Source: Parietaria judaica (Eukaryota > Streptophyta > Magnoliopsida > Rosales > Urticaceae). From it: a DNA stretch of 64,000 bases. The DNA is taken from positions 40,224,501 to 40,288,500 of the forward strand of contig OX940863.1 of NCBI GenBank assembly GCA_954871525.1, read 5' to 3'. Below are positions 21,271 to 33,971 of the stretch, piece by piece (position 1 is the stretch's first letter; every line of letters starts with the position of its first letter). Under the pieces are notes generated by a model. The model worked only from the letters and a program-made list of their open reading frames with translations, searched no databases and was not told where the DNA came from. The translations under genes and the position numbers were made by a program.

Positions 21271-24191
21271 TGTTGGGAGTGGAAACCACCGTAAGGGTTT
21301 GAATCCCGATTCCATTACGCCGAAAATCGCCTCCGAACCGTTCCGGTAACATTTAAAAATTATTTTAAAGCAGAAAACTTGTTATCGGACTAAAGGCACG
21401 GATATCGGGTAATAACCATTTTAACAAGATCCTATAAATATTACATATTTAATATTCACAACTCATTATTAATATCATAGTCGAAATAAGAAATAAATAG
21501 AAAGATGTTAATGTTTGCATTTATTAACCCAATGCATAAGGCCGTACCTCGGTTGACGTTTCTGGCTGCGGACTCTGAGGGAAACACCCGTGATCTTCCG
21601 GGATATTCTCCTGGATTCCTTGTATCGAAGCGTGGGCTTCGCCGGAAGGACTCCGTCGCAAAACTTTAACTGAGGTTCTTTTGAAGCTTCCGGAGAACAA
21701 CGTCTCACTAAGCCGAACCAGAAAAGAGATCAGAAGCAGAAAACTCGCAGACCCTAGAGAGAGAGGGAGAGCTCGAGTTTTTGCTCTGGGGAAGGTGTGT
21801 AAAATGTGTAAAATGAGCCTCCTATTTATAGGCTCAGACTGTAACCGAATTGAAGATATTCCCTCCCTAATTTTCGAATTTATATAATTAAATAAAATTA
21901 ATTATTCTAATCTAATGTTCCAGATTTAATCTCATCTAAATCCAATGGATATAATTAATTAGGGATTTAATTAAATAATAAATACATGATAAGATCAAAA
22001 TATTTAATCTTATCTTCATTTTTATTAAATTCGAATTATATATATTCATATATAATAAAATTCGAATTCTTTAATGATTATCTAGATCCAATGGTTAAAA
22101 ATAAATCTTAAACCAATCCAATGGATCAAATCAATTAGGGATAAAATAAAATACTCTAGGGTTTTAACAAAACCCTAATTCGAATTCTTATCCTTACGTT
22201 ATTCGAATTATATATATATATATAATAAATTCAAATTTTATGATTATCTAGATCCAATGGTTGAGATAAATCTAAAGCCAATCCAATGGATCAAATCAAT
22301 TAGGGATAAAATCAAATATCCTAAGGTTTTATCAAAAACCCTAATTCGAATTCTTATCCTTATGTTTTTCGAATTATATGTGATATATATATTATTAATT
22401 AATTTCTAATCCGACGGTAATGATTAAATCTTAAAACCGATCCAACGGATATAATTAATTAACCAAATTCGAAATACCTAACCTTGATCACCAAGCTACC
22501 AATTTCGAATTATTATTAGGGTTGAAATCAATTATCTTAATCCAACGGTTGATAATAAATCATAACCGATCCAATGGATTAATTGATTTTAGGGATTTGC
22601 TAAAATACCAAAAACATTTTGTACTTATGCCGCAAATATGGAAAGACCAAATCATACTATTCGAATTAGCTAGGGTTTCCTATCATGAAACCGTAATTCG
22701 AATATGCACATTTAAATATATATAAATATATATTTTTATTTATTAATATAATTCTATTAATTAATTATTAATTATTAATTAGTTATTAATAATTAAATCA
22801 AAATAATTAAATTATATTAATAATTCCTGATCTCAATCTTACACATTAAAATGTCATGGTGCCACACCATCATTTAAATTCGTGACATGTGATTTAATTT
22901 CATAGTTTATCGAACCGAGCACAAACTTTGAAAATCCATAAATCACAAACCGTAAGTCGAAATGACTTGGTTCAAAAAGAAAAGTTGCTTAGAATTTAAT
23001 TTCCAACAACATGGTGCTAATAGAAAATCTAAATTCTAACTTTCTTTTATCAGTTAATTTCGTGTACCAAGATATGGTACTTTTGCCACGCTGACGATAA
23101 AACTATCTGACGTCGGCCACTGACCTTTCAGTTTTATAAGTCTAGCCAAATGATTAAACATTATCCAGAATGTATTTTAATCACGTACGTATTATCCGTT
23201 ACGGAGCTATCATGGGGACCATGGACCCGTATCACTTAAGCTCCAACGAACTGCTAGTTGTTCGTCAAACCTCGAAGTGATTCCACTATAGACCCGAGGC
23301 TGCACTATTTAGTGATACGGTATATATTATTCCCTTTATAACAGCAGGGTTTCCATTGATACAATCAAATTCGGGTTATTATTCTTTCACTTGATGACTC
23401 ACACATGAGCAGGCGGTTTTTACCGTATTGCCTCTCATTGCATTTTCCTCCTTGACTCAGTCAGTAATATTATGAGTAACCCACTTATGGTTTCGATTCA
23501 TAAATTGCGCACGGGTACCTCTCACTTCTCACCACCGATAACCAAGGGAATCATCATGACTCTGAAGAGAGCTTTGTGATGCCCATGTCTATGATCAAGC
23601 TACCCTTACTACTGACTATCATGTTCCCAAAATAATAGTGCTGGGAACAACGGTAATATCTTGTGTTCTTGAACGGTTAAATCAAAGAACAATCAAGCCA
23701 GTAGTTCAGACTCAAGAGCACTCAGGACTTAGAAATAATATACATTTGATCATCTATTTGTGACTCAACTACAAGTTATCAGTGATGGTCTTATATGATA
23801 ACTTCTTGAGTTTAAGTCAGGTCCAATCCAGTATGAAGACACTTCACACTTAATGCACTTCTAGTGAGTGTGACACACACATAATCCAGAATAGGATTGT
23901 CACTTAGTCACATTAATGACCTTATACGATTAATGGGCTCCCACCCAGTTAATCAGGTCACGGACATTTTAAGTTCATTTATTATGATTATTAATTCTTC
24001 CTCACATTGACTCTGTTGTGATAATAATAACATAATTGCATCCTTTATGAACTATGGAAACAAACATTCTATTTTACTCTACCAGAAACTATAATAAGAT
24101 TAACATAATAAGTATCATCTTTATTCAATGACATGTCATAATATTTTACAAATGGATAAAATATCTTGTTTAAGGACACATATGTCCAACA
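21271..24191 (-). mobile_element. Solo copia-type LTR, 2.9 kb, with target duplication CAATT
   Basis: On the minus strand it starts TGTTGGACATATGTGTCC and ends CTCCCAACA. The 5-bp sequence CAATT flanks it at 21266-21270 and 24192-24196. It is homologous along most of its length to the 3' LTR of the copia element at 43144-45905 (other strand), for example TAATGGGCTCCCACCCAG here and CTGGGTGAGAGCCCATTA there. No internal region is attached, so it is a solo LTR formed by recombination. Small ORFs inside are not genes. Confidence 0.9.
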
Positions 24192-24314
24192 CAATTTTCA
24201 ACAGCAGTTCGGTGATTAAGATCGAAATCAATGATAACCGTAAATGCCGTTAGTTCGGATACACCGAATTCGAAGATCTAAACAACACGCCAAAATTTCA
24301 ATATTCGGATATAG

Positions 24315-24346
<32 letters not shown>

Positions 24347-24437
24347 TCATGATTACAAAAAACCATAAGCTAATTCAAAACCACCTACATGGTGGTGCAG
24401 TTCCATATACACATAGCTAGCTTATAAGGAAAAAAAA

Positions 24438-25305
24438 TCAAAGAAAAGAAGCGATGCTCTCGACGAACTCATAGGGACGATAAACGCATATCCCGTGCCG
24501 CTCTGCCCATGCTTGCTGCCACGTTCGGACAATCGTCGGGTCCTCTGCTACCGTCGAAAACTCCGTCCCCACCAGGTCGAGATGAAGCACCTCGTCCCAC
24601 AAGTCGACGGAAACAAATGCTTTCTCCTCAGGATTGATTTGAATGCAAAAGGCGCAATGAAGAACCCCGTCAACCATGGTTGTTTCTGGTACCGGCCATC
24701 CCTCTGACATTAACTATGGCAGTCTGAGAGGCGCCGAAACATTTCACCAAGCGATCCCGTCTTTGTCGAACACTTGCATGTATACGAACGAATGACTCTT
24801 CTTGCCGAGGCACAAGCGGAAGACCTTGTAGTCGTTGGTCGTGATGTCCTTTCGAAAACCTAACGCCACATGGAGTTCCTCAAACTAGGGTGAATACGGT
24901 GGTGGAACCGGAAGACGTCTCGCCTCCCGAGTCGCCGGATTCCAAAGCGCGAGTCGCGTCATCTCGTCCCACCCGAGTCTCAGGAAGACCAATCAGCCAG
25001 AGGAGCCCACCATTTGCGTGGCTCGGCTAACGAGGTTATAATGCATCACACGGATTCTCCGCACCCTTTCGCAGTTGATCAGCATCAGTACAAACATTTC
25101 CAACGCCCGTTCAGCGAGGACAATCAGGATTGGCCCATTCTTGGCCTGATGACACATTCAGTGAGCATCGATAAACGACTTATCGCCAGATATAGGAGCC
25201 GGCCAGGTTTTAGACACGCTCTTGAATTGCATCAGGGGTTTCGCTGGGAGTTCCGGTAAAATTTTGGAGAACAAGGAGGTCTTTGGGAAGATTAGGTAGA
25301 GTTTT
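24438..25305 (-). pseudogene. F-box/FBA-type protein pseudogene
   Basis: Read on the minus strand: LPNLPKDLLV near 25300, then after a shift ILPELPAKPLMQFKSVSKTW (F-box signature, near 25260-25200), then LWNPATREARRLPVPPPYSP and LGFRKDITTNDYKVFRLCLG (F-box-associated domain, near 24960-24790), then a 90-residue open frame (24710-24438) with VSVDLWDEVLHLDL. F-box proteins select substrates for SCF ubiquitin ligases. Several frameshifts and stops show it is dead. It lies inside mobile DNA, between a solo LTR and motif-rich sequence, so it may be a captured host fragment or an insertion target. No intron is evident. Confidence 0.75.
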
Positions 25306-26900
25306 TTCCATTGTTTTTTTTAGAGAAGAGAAAGCTGAAGAAACTAACAGGAAGATGGTGAAATGGAAGATTGGGTGAATCTAGTGCTTTATAAAGTCGG
25401 TCAAAAGCGACGTTTAGGTTCCAATACCACGGTAAATATTGCACATAACCGCGGCTTCAGTGAAGTAGTTCGTGGGATATTCAGTTTCTCTGCATGCTTG
25501 GACACGTGTAAGACTCTGATTGGGTTATCGTCTAGTTTGTAATTGCGCCTCCCTCCATCACGTCGAGGCTGATGTGATAAGGTATGGATTTTATATCATG
25601 CTTTTACTATTCCCTATATTTAAGCCATCATTAGCTATGTTTCGGACTTTATAGAGTTATTTAATCCCATTTAATTATTCGATAGCCATCCATCTTGAGA
25701 ATCGTGGTTGCAGTGTTGAGATATCAGCATTTTCGCTTCCAGTCGCGGCTACTGTTTTACACAACCGTGGCTATAATGTTCAAGGCTATCAAATAGGCTA
25801 TAACAAATTATATCTATGATTGACGAATAATTATTATTATATGTCAATTATAATTATTCTCTAAGAATTATCTTCATATAATAAGTCCATTAATAATTAT
25901 TTATGAAATTTTAAAAAATTATCATTCTTAAAAGAATATCATCCATATTTTAATTTATCTTAAATTATAATTATCTTAAACAATGATATCATTCTTAAAA
26001 GAATTATCATCCATATTTTAATTTATGAATTAAAATAAGACATTAATGTTATTTATCCAAAAATAACATCCATATTTTATTTAATTAATTAATCAAACAT
26101 AATTTATTTAATTTATAATATTTATAAGAAAAAGCCGTGGTTAAACTCTTTTACTTTACCCTCTTCGAATTTTGACAGTTTCAATTTTACACCCAACCGT
26201 AGAAGCCATACGCACCCCGTTTGAACCCTTTGTCTACAGAGCCGCGGCCTTTCCCACCATCACCGTCGAACCCACCGTCGTCTTCACCCCGTCACATTCG
26301 CCGGAAAGGTGTGATATTGCTTTTGTTTGGTTTTGTTTTTTAGTCGATAGTTGTGCGAAAATTTGATTTTTTTTAGTTATATAGTTCTGGAATTGATATT
26401 TTTGTTTTAATTTATGTTATAGGCATTTCGGGGTATTAAATTTAAAATAAAAATTGAGTTTCAATTTGTGTACGCCAAGTGTTTGATAAATTACGTTTGT
26501 AGGTTTCTTTGTGTTTATAATGAACAACTTATTTGGTGTGTTTATCGTTTTAAAAACTGCTGTTAATTTTTGTTCTATGTTTGTCGGTAATTTATATGTG
26601 TTTTGTGTTTGTCTGTCTATTAATTTGTGTTTTGAGTTAATTTGTGTTTCGTATACGCCCATTCGGAACAAGAATATCCTAACTTTATTCTTAATAGCGA
26701 TAGCCCCATGGTGTCGGGGGATTATTCATTTGTCGGTTTTATTTGTGATTAGTATTTTTCGGTTTATAAATTTGTGTGTTAAGATTTATTAATTAACTTT
26801 TATTAATTTGTGAACTTATTTGTGTTTTTTTTTATCCATTCTAGTAATCATGTATTTTGTTTATTAATATATTTTGCGGATTGTGTTTGTTGATTTTAAT
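25306..26900. other. A/T-rich non-coding region with AACCGCGGCTT motifs and a leader-like segment
   Basis: Motif copies lie near 25444 (ACCGCGGCTTC), 25741, 25760 (ACCGTGGCT), 26133 and 26241 (GCCGCGGCC). 25790-26125 is homologous, inverted, to about 38160-38520 (shared ATAACAAATTATATCTAT and ATCATCCATATTTTAAT blocks). The C-rich 26190-26310 stretch ending CCGGAAAG|GTGTGA looks like a leader exon for the transposon-protein gene that follows; this is inferred. Confidence 0.4.
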
Positions 26901-29900
26901 ATGCATCCTCGAGCAAATAAGCGACGAAAAGCCACCGCAGGACGAGCCGTTGCCTCACAAGTAGACGGATGGATGAGTGCATCACAAGCATTTTTCGGTC
27001 TTTAAAATGGATGAATTTAGCTGCACACTCGAAAGTAGACGGGAACATAGACATGACGAAGGAGTTATGGTCAAACTTGCCCGATACCATTGAGGAAGGC
27101 TATATGATCGTTCAAAAATTTAGGGTGTGATCTCTCCGAAGATCATAAACGCGCATTACAGCACGCCCGACATTCCCGAGGAGCACGACGCATACAAGAT
27201 TTATCTTAGTAACCTGCAGGAATATGATTTAGCCGATATCCTGGACACGTTGACGACGGAGGGGAATACTTGGCGTCCTCACGAAGACAAACAAAGGCTC
27301 GTCAAAGGTCAACTCGGGTCGCCCGGGCACTCTTATACTTCCTCCACTCGCGTCTCGTTCCGAAGCTTCACTATACCGACGTGACGCTAGATATGGTACC
27401 ATCAAAGGAACTCCCTTAAATATCGGTCAAATTATTTACAACACCATGGTCAACATTACGTATGAATGCGGGAAGAATTCGTTGCTATACCCGATGTTGA
27501 TCACCGAGCTTTGCACGGAAGCCGGCCTCCCCAAGCGCAACAACGGCATAATTAAATCGGGCGGGAGACTGACGTCCACAGCTCTCGCATCATTGAAAGA
27601 GGGGGTAGTTACCCAGCCACGTAAGCCGCTGCCCGCTCAGGGAAATACAATAAGTTAAATATACTTTTTTTTTATTAATCGGTATTAATCCTTACTTGTG
27701 TGTTATTCTAATCAATTAATTGGTTATATTCAGGCGAATATCGACAGAATACTGGCCGTCAATCTTAAATCCATAATGACATATATTGTGTTGGAAATCG
27801 ATATGCTCCGATACCGATTCCCTAGTCGTATCTGCAGATCCAAACACTTAAAGAATCTCAGCCGACCATTTAGAAATTGTAATCATTGATTTGTCACACG
27901 GTTTGACCATTAAAAAATTACTGAGTTAGAGTCCCATAGCAATAATCTTGTCAAACCGTCTGTTTCAAGAACAACTTACAATTAATTTTCCCAGATCGTG
28001 ATGAATTGATTATTTTAATTTATTAACTCGTTCTTTGTTTTATTCCGAGCGTTGAGTATTAATAAATAATATATTTATAATCAATAAATATCAAGAACGC
28101 GTACCTTAACAAATTCAAAGTCTCTGAATCCGTTCTTGAAGCTTTAACAAACTTTCTAACTCTGATCTTGAGGTTGTCTGCGATTTATGTGAAGAAGATT
28201 CACCCAGAAGTCTTCCGATGTATGCTCCGGAACTACGTCGCAGGGATGCGTGAGCTCCCACTGGATAATACTCGAATCCCTAAAACCCGAAAAACCCTGA
28301 GAGAAGCTCAGAGAAAATCGCAGAAACTAAGAGAGAGAGAGAGAGAGCGAGAGATTGATTTCAATTTCTCTGTATTATGAGGTGTGTGTTTTAGAGTTAC
28401 CGGGTTACCCTATTTATAGGGAATGGCCCAACCACATTGTAGAAAATCTCTCTACCAATTCTAAGAGATTTACTCGAACCAATTTGAGATATTCACTCAA
28501 ATACTTGATTTAAATAAATAAATCAAATAAAGAATAAGTCGGATTTAAATCTTTTTTCAAAAAATACCCTAAATATTTAATAAATCAAATCTTTATATTT
28601 TCAAGATTTATTAATTTAAAATAGCATATTTATATATTTATAAATCGATTTTAAATACCTCTCTCATTTAAATATTCCAGGTATAAATACCAATATTTAA
28701 TTTCTCTAATTTTTTTATTTAAATAACAGTGTCATTTTAGTCCTAGACAAAAAACCATTATTATCATAAATCTCAAATCATTAGTCAGATCGACACGATT
28801 CAATAAGATAACTGTACCAGAATTTAATTTCCTACAACCCTAGGGATGTCCAAGGATTAAATTCAATAATATTTTTCCAGATTAATTGGCTTACCAAACT
28901 TTGGTACTTCTGTCACTTATTTAGGGTAATCATTGATTCGTGACAACAATCACGAATCAAGACCGATTGGAATATCCTATGTTCAAATGATACATTTAAA
29001 CATAATTGCGGTATCATCCTTAAGGAGTTACAAAGGGGAATAATGGACGTATACACTCGAGCTACGGTAAAAGTGTAAACTTTTACCAACCTCGATTACA
29101 TTCCACTATAGCTCTCAGCTGAACTGTCAAGTGTGTACTGATATTATCTTCCTGAACATAGGTTTCTATTTATACAATCAAATTTCTGGTGTACCAGGCT
29201 TTCATGTTATTATGATACTCATTAAAAGGGTGATTTTACCATTCTGCCCTTTTCGCGACACTATCTTATTGTATGATTATTACAAACTAGTCACTCATGG
29301 AATGATGAATCCGATGAGCTAATCATGAGTACTTGTTCATTTCCCACAAACCATAATAAGAATATCATAAAGATATTGTCCATATCTGCCATCGTGAAAC
29401 TTATCCCAGTCAACCGTCTAATCCAAAAATAAAAGTGTTAGGAGTACTAAGATGTACTATGTAACGATTAAATCAAAGATTATATAAGTTGAACCACACA
29501 AGTCTACAATGCTCAGGACATCAGCCTATTCCTATCTGATCATCTAAGCGGCCCTAACGTACTATCATCAGTGACAGGCTTAATTGACGATTTTGGATAT
29601 AAGTCTAGTCCCTCAAGTATGAAGTCACTTCACACCTGATAAACTTAATAGTGCATGGACTGCACTATGATCCGGTAATAGATCACCACATTTTTTTTTA
29701 TTAAGTTAATCAATAGTCGTTCACGCCTTAGAAATTCCCATTTCTAATCTAGACCATGGACCTTCTACGTTCCTTATACATGATAGTCAAACCTCCTCAC
29801 AATAGACTACTTGTGATGACTAAGCACGATAGCAAAGTTAAAGAACTACAGATCAAACATTCAATTAATATTCTCTATATATAATCCAAAGATAACTATA

Positions 29901-30302
29901 TAAGATTAACATTAATAAGTACTATTAATTCCTAGGTTAACGACCACAGTCTTATACAAGCACGATTAGCATCTGAATAGAGGGAATATATAAAATATGT
30001 CTAATATATTATCGGGGTTGGAGAGAACGTGATGAGCTTTCTCGAGCGTCAAGACGAGTATTGTCGAAGTACCGTTGCCGTTCCAGTTTGGCAAGACAAT
30101 GACAAGTTATCCAATGCCAATGGAAACGAGGGCGAGAACATGGCGTATGAAGCGGGCGTGGACAAGGGCGCGGGCCATGAAGCTTCCAGGCACGTTTCGA
30201 CTTACGTTCAGGTCAACGAGAACGAAACATTACCCGTTCCGAATGACGGTGTGCTAGTACCCGAGGACACAGTGCTTACAGTTGACTTCAACGGCAGCGT
30301 GC
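26901..30302 (+). pseudogene. Putative plant transposon protein gene, left palindrome copy, split by an LTR
   Basis: The first coding part (26901-27655) starts MHPRANKRRKATAGRAVASQ and, after stops and shifts near 27003 and 27127, includes VISPKIINAHYSTPDIPEEH and then LNIGQIIYNTMVNITYECGK ... LLYPMLITELCTEAGLPK. This is the conserved core of the putative plant transposon protein family seen in many plant mobile elements. After an intron, exon 2 starts at 27734 (CAG|GCG, ANIDRILAVNLKSIMTYIV), is cut at 27788 by a solo LTR, and resumes at 30007 (FLERQDEYCRSTVAVPVWQ ... VNENETLPVPNDG) up to a second LTR at 30303. The right palindrome arm (36343-35573) shows the uninterrupted exon 2. The molecular role of this family is unknown. 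Confidence 0.7.
27789..30006 (-). mobile_element. Solo LTR, 2.2 kb, inserted in exon 2 of the transposon protein gene
   Basis: Ends TGTTGGAAATCG on the left and GTCTAATA on the right, so on the minus strand it reads TATTAGACAT ... TTTCCAACA; the first G is mutated. The flanks are TATTG (27784-27788) and TATTA (30007-30011), a 5-bp duplication with one change. The undisturbed right arm of the palindrome reads ATATTGTGGGGGTTGG at this point, which proves the insertion. Its organisation resembles the copia LTRs elsewhere in the window, with a (GA)n patch near 28331. ORFs inside are fortuitous. Confidence 0.82.
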
Positions 30303-31780
30303 TGTTAGGAATTTCATTACGTTTCCCGAAAATATTATCACGATTTATGCCGTCAAGCCGTCCAACATTCAAAAAATATTTTAAAGCGGAAAAACTTGTT
30401 ACCCATTCAATGATTTGAACATTGTATAATAACCAAAATAAAGATCTGATAAATTATTACTAATTTAACTTTTCATAAATTCATTATTTATAATGTAGTA
30501 TATAGGAAATAAATAAACTGTAAATAAAGGTTTGCATTTATAGACCCAATGCATAAGGCCGTATCTCAGGTGATGACGATTCCGGCTGCGTGTTCTGAAC
30601 TGGGCAGGGCTTCGCCGATGCTGAAGGAAACTCCGGTGATCTTCCGGGATATTCTCCTGGATTCCTCGTACCGAAGCATGGGCTTCGGCGGTAGGACTCG
30701 TCCACAAACCTTTAACTGGTGGTTCTTTTGAAGCTTTCGGAGAACAACGTCTCACTAAGCCGAACCAGAAAAGAGAGATCAGAAGCTAAGAAATTCGCAT
30801 ACTCTAGAGAGAGAGAGATATCGAATTCTCGCTCTGGGGAGGTGTGTGAAATGTGTAGAATGAGCCTTGTATTTATAGGCTCATGGAGAAGCCAATAATG
30901 GAAGTTTCCAAGAATGAATTTTGAATTCTATAATGGGCAAATATAATAAATCACTCCAAACCAATGGCCAAAATGAATCACCAATGATCCAATGGTTAGG
31001 ATTAATTAGGGATTTAACCAAATAAGGAAACCATGAATAAATCAATTATCCAATCACTTCCTTATATAAGAGAATTCGAATTCCCTATGCATGTATATGG
31101 AAATTTCGAAATCAATAATCTAGATCCAATGGTTGGAATTAAATCCATAACCAATCTAATGGACCATGTTGATTTAGCATAAAATCAAGCCTCATTACTT
31201 GTTCACCAAGCAAAAATTCAATCTCCGTTGTAAAGAATTCGAATTTTCCATTTCCATATATACATGTTAATTAATTTCCAATCCAATGGTTAAGATTAAA
31301 TATTAAACTAATCCAATTGATACAATTAATTAGCCATATTCGAAATCCATGCTTGGTCACCAAGTCATTTTTGAATTTAGCTTTACAAATTAATTATCAT
31401 GATCCAATGGTTAAGATCAAACTTGACCGATCTAATGAACCGAATTAATTTCAAGATTTTCCATTAATACCTAAACATAGGTACTTATGCCGCATATTGG
31501 AAAATCCAAATCCAAGCAAAATTCATGTAAGCCCAACTTACACATTTACTTGGGCGCCGCATTATTTCTACACATTCATATATATATCAAATATTTTTTT
31601 TATTTAAATAACATAAATCTATTAATTATTAATAAGAATATTAATAATTAAATCCAAATAATTAAATTATATTATTAACCTTTGATCTCAATATCACACA
31701 TTAAATGTCGTGGTGCAACACCACCATTTAAATTCATGACATGTGATTAAATTTCACATATTTACGAAAACGATTGTAAA
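30303..31780 (-). mobile_element. Truncated copia-type LTR in the left palindrome arm
   Basis: Starts TGTTAGGAATTTC at 30303 and follows the same sequence as the LTR at 61554 onward (for example GCGGAAAAACTTGTTACCC in both), to about 31780. There it breaks off in GTAAACTT and left-arm sequence resumes. About half of a 2.9-kb LTR is present. The arm sequence corresponding to about 35400-36010 of the right arm is missing, so a deletion removed the LTR end together with adjoining arm DNA. Confidence 0.78.
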
Positions 31781-31838
31781 CTTAATGTGTATTTATCGTA
31801 CTTATAAGTTTGTGGTTTACAATTCTACATTATTAATA

Positions 31839-32274
31839 GGGAAACTTGCAAAAATGGCTCAAAAAACCACCATAATTGAACTTTTAAACTCATATTAAAA
31901 AAATACATAATTCTAAACTTCGTCCAATTTAAGACATTTTTACCCCTGATTAATTAATTTCTAAACTGTCCTTAAATTATCAAAAATTGTCCCCAAAATC
32001 TGAAGAAAGGTACCCAAGAATGTTACTCATTCTACCTCTTACAAAACTGCCCATAAAACTGTCCCTAAATTACCAAAAATTGTCCCCTAAATTCAAATTA
32101 CTGTCCCCAAGGATCATTAGAAATTGTCCCAAGAATATTAATCATACAACCTCCCCAATGTTAATCAGGGGTAAAAATGTCTTAAATTGGAAAAAGTTTA
32201 GAATTATGTATTTTTTTAATATGAGTTTAAAAGTTGAATTATGGTGTTTTTTTTAGCCATTTTTGTAAGTTTCC
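31839..32274. mobile_element. MITE, 436 bp, Mutator type with 9-bp target duplication
   Basis: Terminal repeats of about 115 bp: GGGAAACTTGCAAAAATGGC on the left, and on the right the reverse complement begins GGAAACTTACAAAAATGGC. TTATTAATA flanks both ends (31830-31838 and 32275-32283). The right palindrome arm reads straight through TTATTAATATCG, so the empty site is in the same window. No coding capacity. TIR type and 9-bp duplication fit a non-autonomous Mutator-like element. Confidence 0.93.
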
Positions 32275-32802
32275 TTATTAATATCGTGCTTAATCCCGTG
32301 TATATATTAAATACACAATATTATTTATATTAGTAATGTGTATATTAAATTCACAGTATTATAAATACCCAATAAATAAATATAAAAAACGTGTATAAAT
32401 GTATGAATTCATCTTTTCCTGGAAATTGGGTAAACTTTATTAAGAAAACCGCGGTGAATAATATGAAAGCTTCGGCATATGGGCAAAAAAGCAATTTGAA
32501 TAAAACTTGTCGATACTAACCGCATTTGTATTTACAAAGACTCGCGGTTTTCTCAACAGAGAAAATTAAGCAAATTCGAAAATAAAACCAAAAACCGCGA
32601 CTTGTAATGAAAAAAAAAAAAAAGCCAGGGCTTAGTATTGCAAATTTCTCATTTGGAGTCTTACCGAGGCTTTGTAATCATTAAAACCGGGGCTTAAGTA
32701 CTGAGCTTCGAAATTGAATTATTTGTCTGTCATAAAACTAACATTTGGCACCCAACGTTTTCACACAAGCCCACATTATTCGTATAGCTTGGAAGACGAG
32801 CT

Positions 32803-33185
32803 ATGGACGACGTAAATAAAATGTGGTCTTGGCAGCGGACTTGCGGTTGCGGCAGAATATGTAAGATTCAAACGTCTCGGATGACCGCGAATCTCGGTAT
32901 AAGTTAGCGCTTGCTCCACAAAACTGGTAAATATTCAAACGTTTCTGTTATTTTTTCAATGTTAGTGTTTTTGAGCTCACGTTACTGTATTTTTAGTGCA
33001 ATGGAGGATGTGGTTATTTTGAGTGGCTTGACCCACCTATCGTTAAAGAAATACAAGAAGATCAAGGCGTTCATCAAGAGGTTTTGATCAACATAAGCTG
33101 GAAAAAAATTATTTTTCATAGTCTTAATAATTGTGTTGTATTGGTTGTTGAAATAAATAAAAAAATCAATGTTTATTTTGCATAA
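32803..33185 (+). pseudogene. GRF zinc-finger gene, left arm copy
   Basis: Exon 1 (32803-32926) begins MDDVNKMWSWQRTCGCGRIC and carries SRMTAN, but a 2-base loss and a TAG follow where the other arm has NPGRRFRACSTK. The intron runs from CTG|GTAAAT to TTTTTAG, and exon 2 (32997-33185) gives CNGGCGYFEWLDPPIVKEIQ, then a hydrophobic tail (NNCVVLVVEI). GRF zinc fingers (C..C, NPGRRF, C, CGYFEW) bind single-stranded or structured nucleic acid in several repair proteins; many plant copies are short proteins with a C-terminal hydrophobic segment. This copy is inactivated in exon 1, while exon 2 keeps its cysteines. Confidence 0.8.
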
Positions 33186-33289
33186 ATTATATTGTAAGAT
33201 TAATGTACAATAAACATTGATCTTACAATCTAATTTATGCAAAATAAACATTGATTTTTTTTTTTCAACAACCAATACAACACAATCAT

Positions 33290-33614
33290 TAAGACGATGA
33301 AAAACAATTTTTGCAGCTTATGTTGATCAAAATCTCTTGATGAACGCCTTGATCTTCATGTATTTCTTCAACGATAGGTGGGTCAAGCCACTCAAAATAA
33401 CCACATCCTCCATTGCGCTAAAAATACAGTAATGCGAGCTCAAAAACACTAAAACTGAAAAAAATAACAGAATCGTTTGAATGTTTACCAGTTTTGTGGA
33501 GCAAGCCCTAAACCTTCTACCGGGATTCGCGGTCGTCCGAGACATTTGAATCTTACATATTCTGCTGCAACCGCAAGTCCACTGCCAAGACCAGATTCTA
33601 TTCTCGTCGTCCAT
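33290..33614 (-). pseudogene. GRF zinc-finger gene, right arm copy
   Basis: Mirror image of 32803-33185. Exon 1 (33614-33489) gives MDDENRIWSWQWTCGCSRIC, then SRTTANPGRRFRACSTK, and is open. Exon 2 (33417 to about 33294) reads RNGGCGYFEWLDPPIVEEIH; the first cysteine of this half is arginine (CGC instead of TGC). A stop (TCT TAA) cuts the tail shorter than in the left arm. Each arm is damaged at a different place: the left lacks NPGRRF, the right lacks one zinc ligand. The intron and splice signals are preserved. Confidence 0.8.
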
Positions 33615-33971
33615 AGCTCTTATTTCAAAAAAAAATTAATGTGGGGTTGTGTGAAAAATTGGGGGCCAAATGTGGGTTTTATGACAGACGAATAATTCAA
33701 TTTCGAAGCTCAGTACTTAAGCCCCAGTTTTATGGTTAAAAATCCTCAGTAAGACTGCAAATGCGAAATTTACAATACTGAGCCCCGCCTTTTTTTTGTT
33801 ACAAGCCGCGGTTTTTGGTTTTAATTACGAACTTGCTTAATTTTGTCTGTTGATAAAAGTGCGGCTCCTTTAAATTCAGCTGCGGTTAGTATCGACAAGT
33901 TATATTCAAATGACTTTTTTGATCTTATGCCGAAGCTTTATATATTATTAGCCGCGGTGTTGTTCATAAGT

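Noticed and set aside
26511..26792. Hydrophobic 93-residue ORF that could be a membrane protein
   Set aside because: GT/A-rich intron-like sequence gives F, L, V and C codons by chance; there is no conserved motif and it lies before the transposon protein gene.
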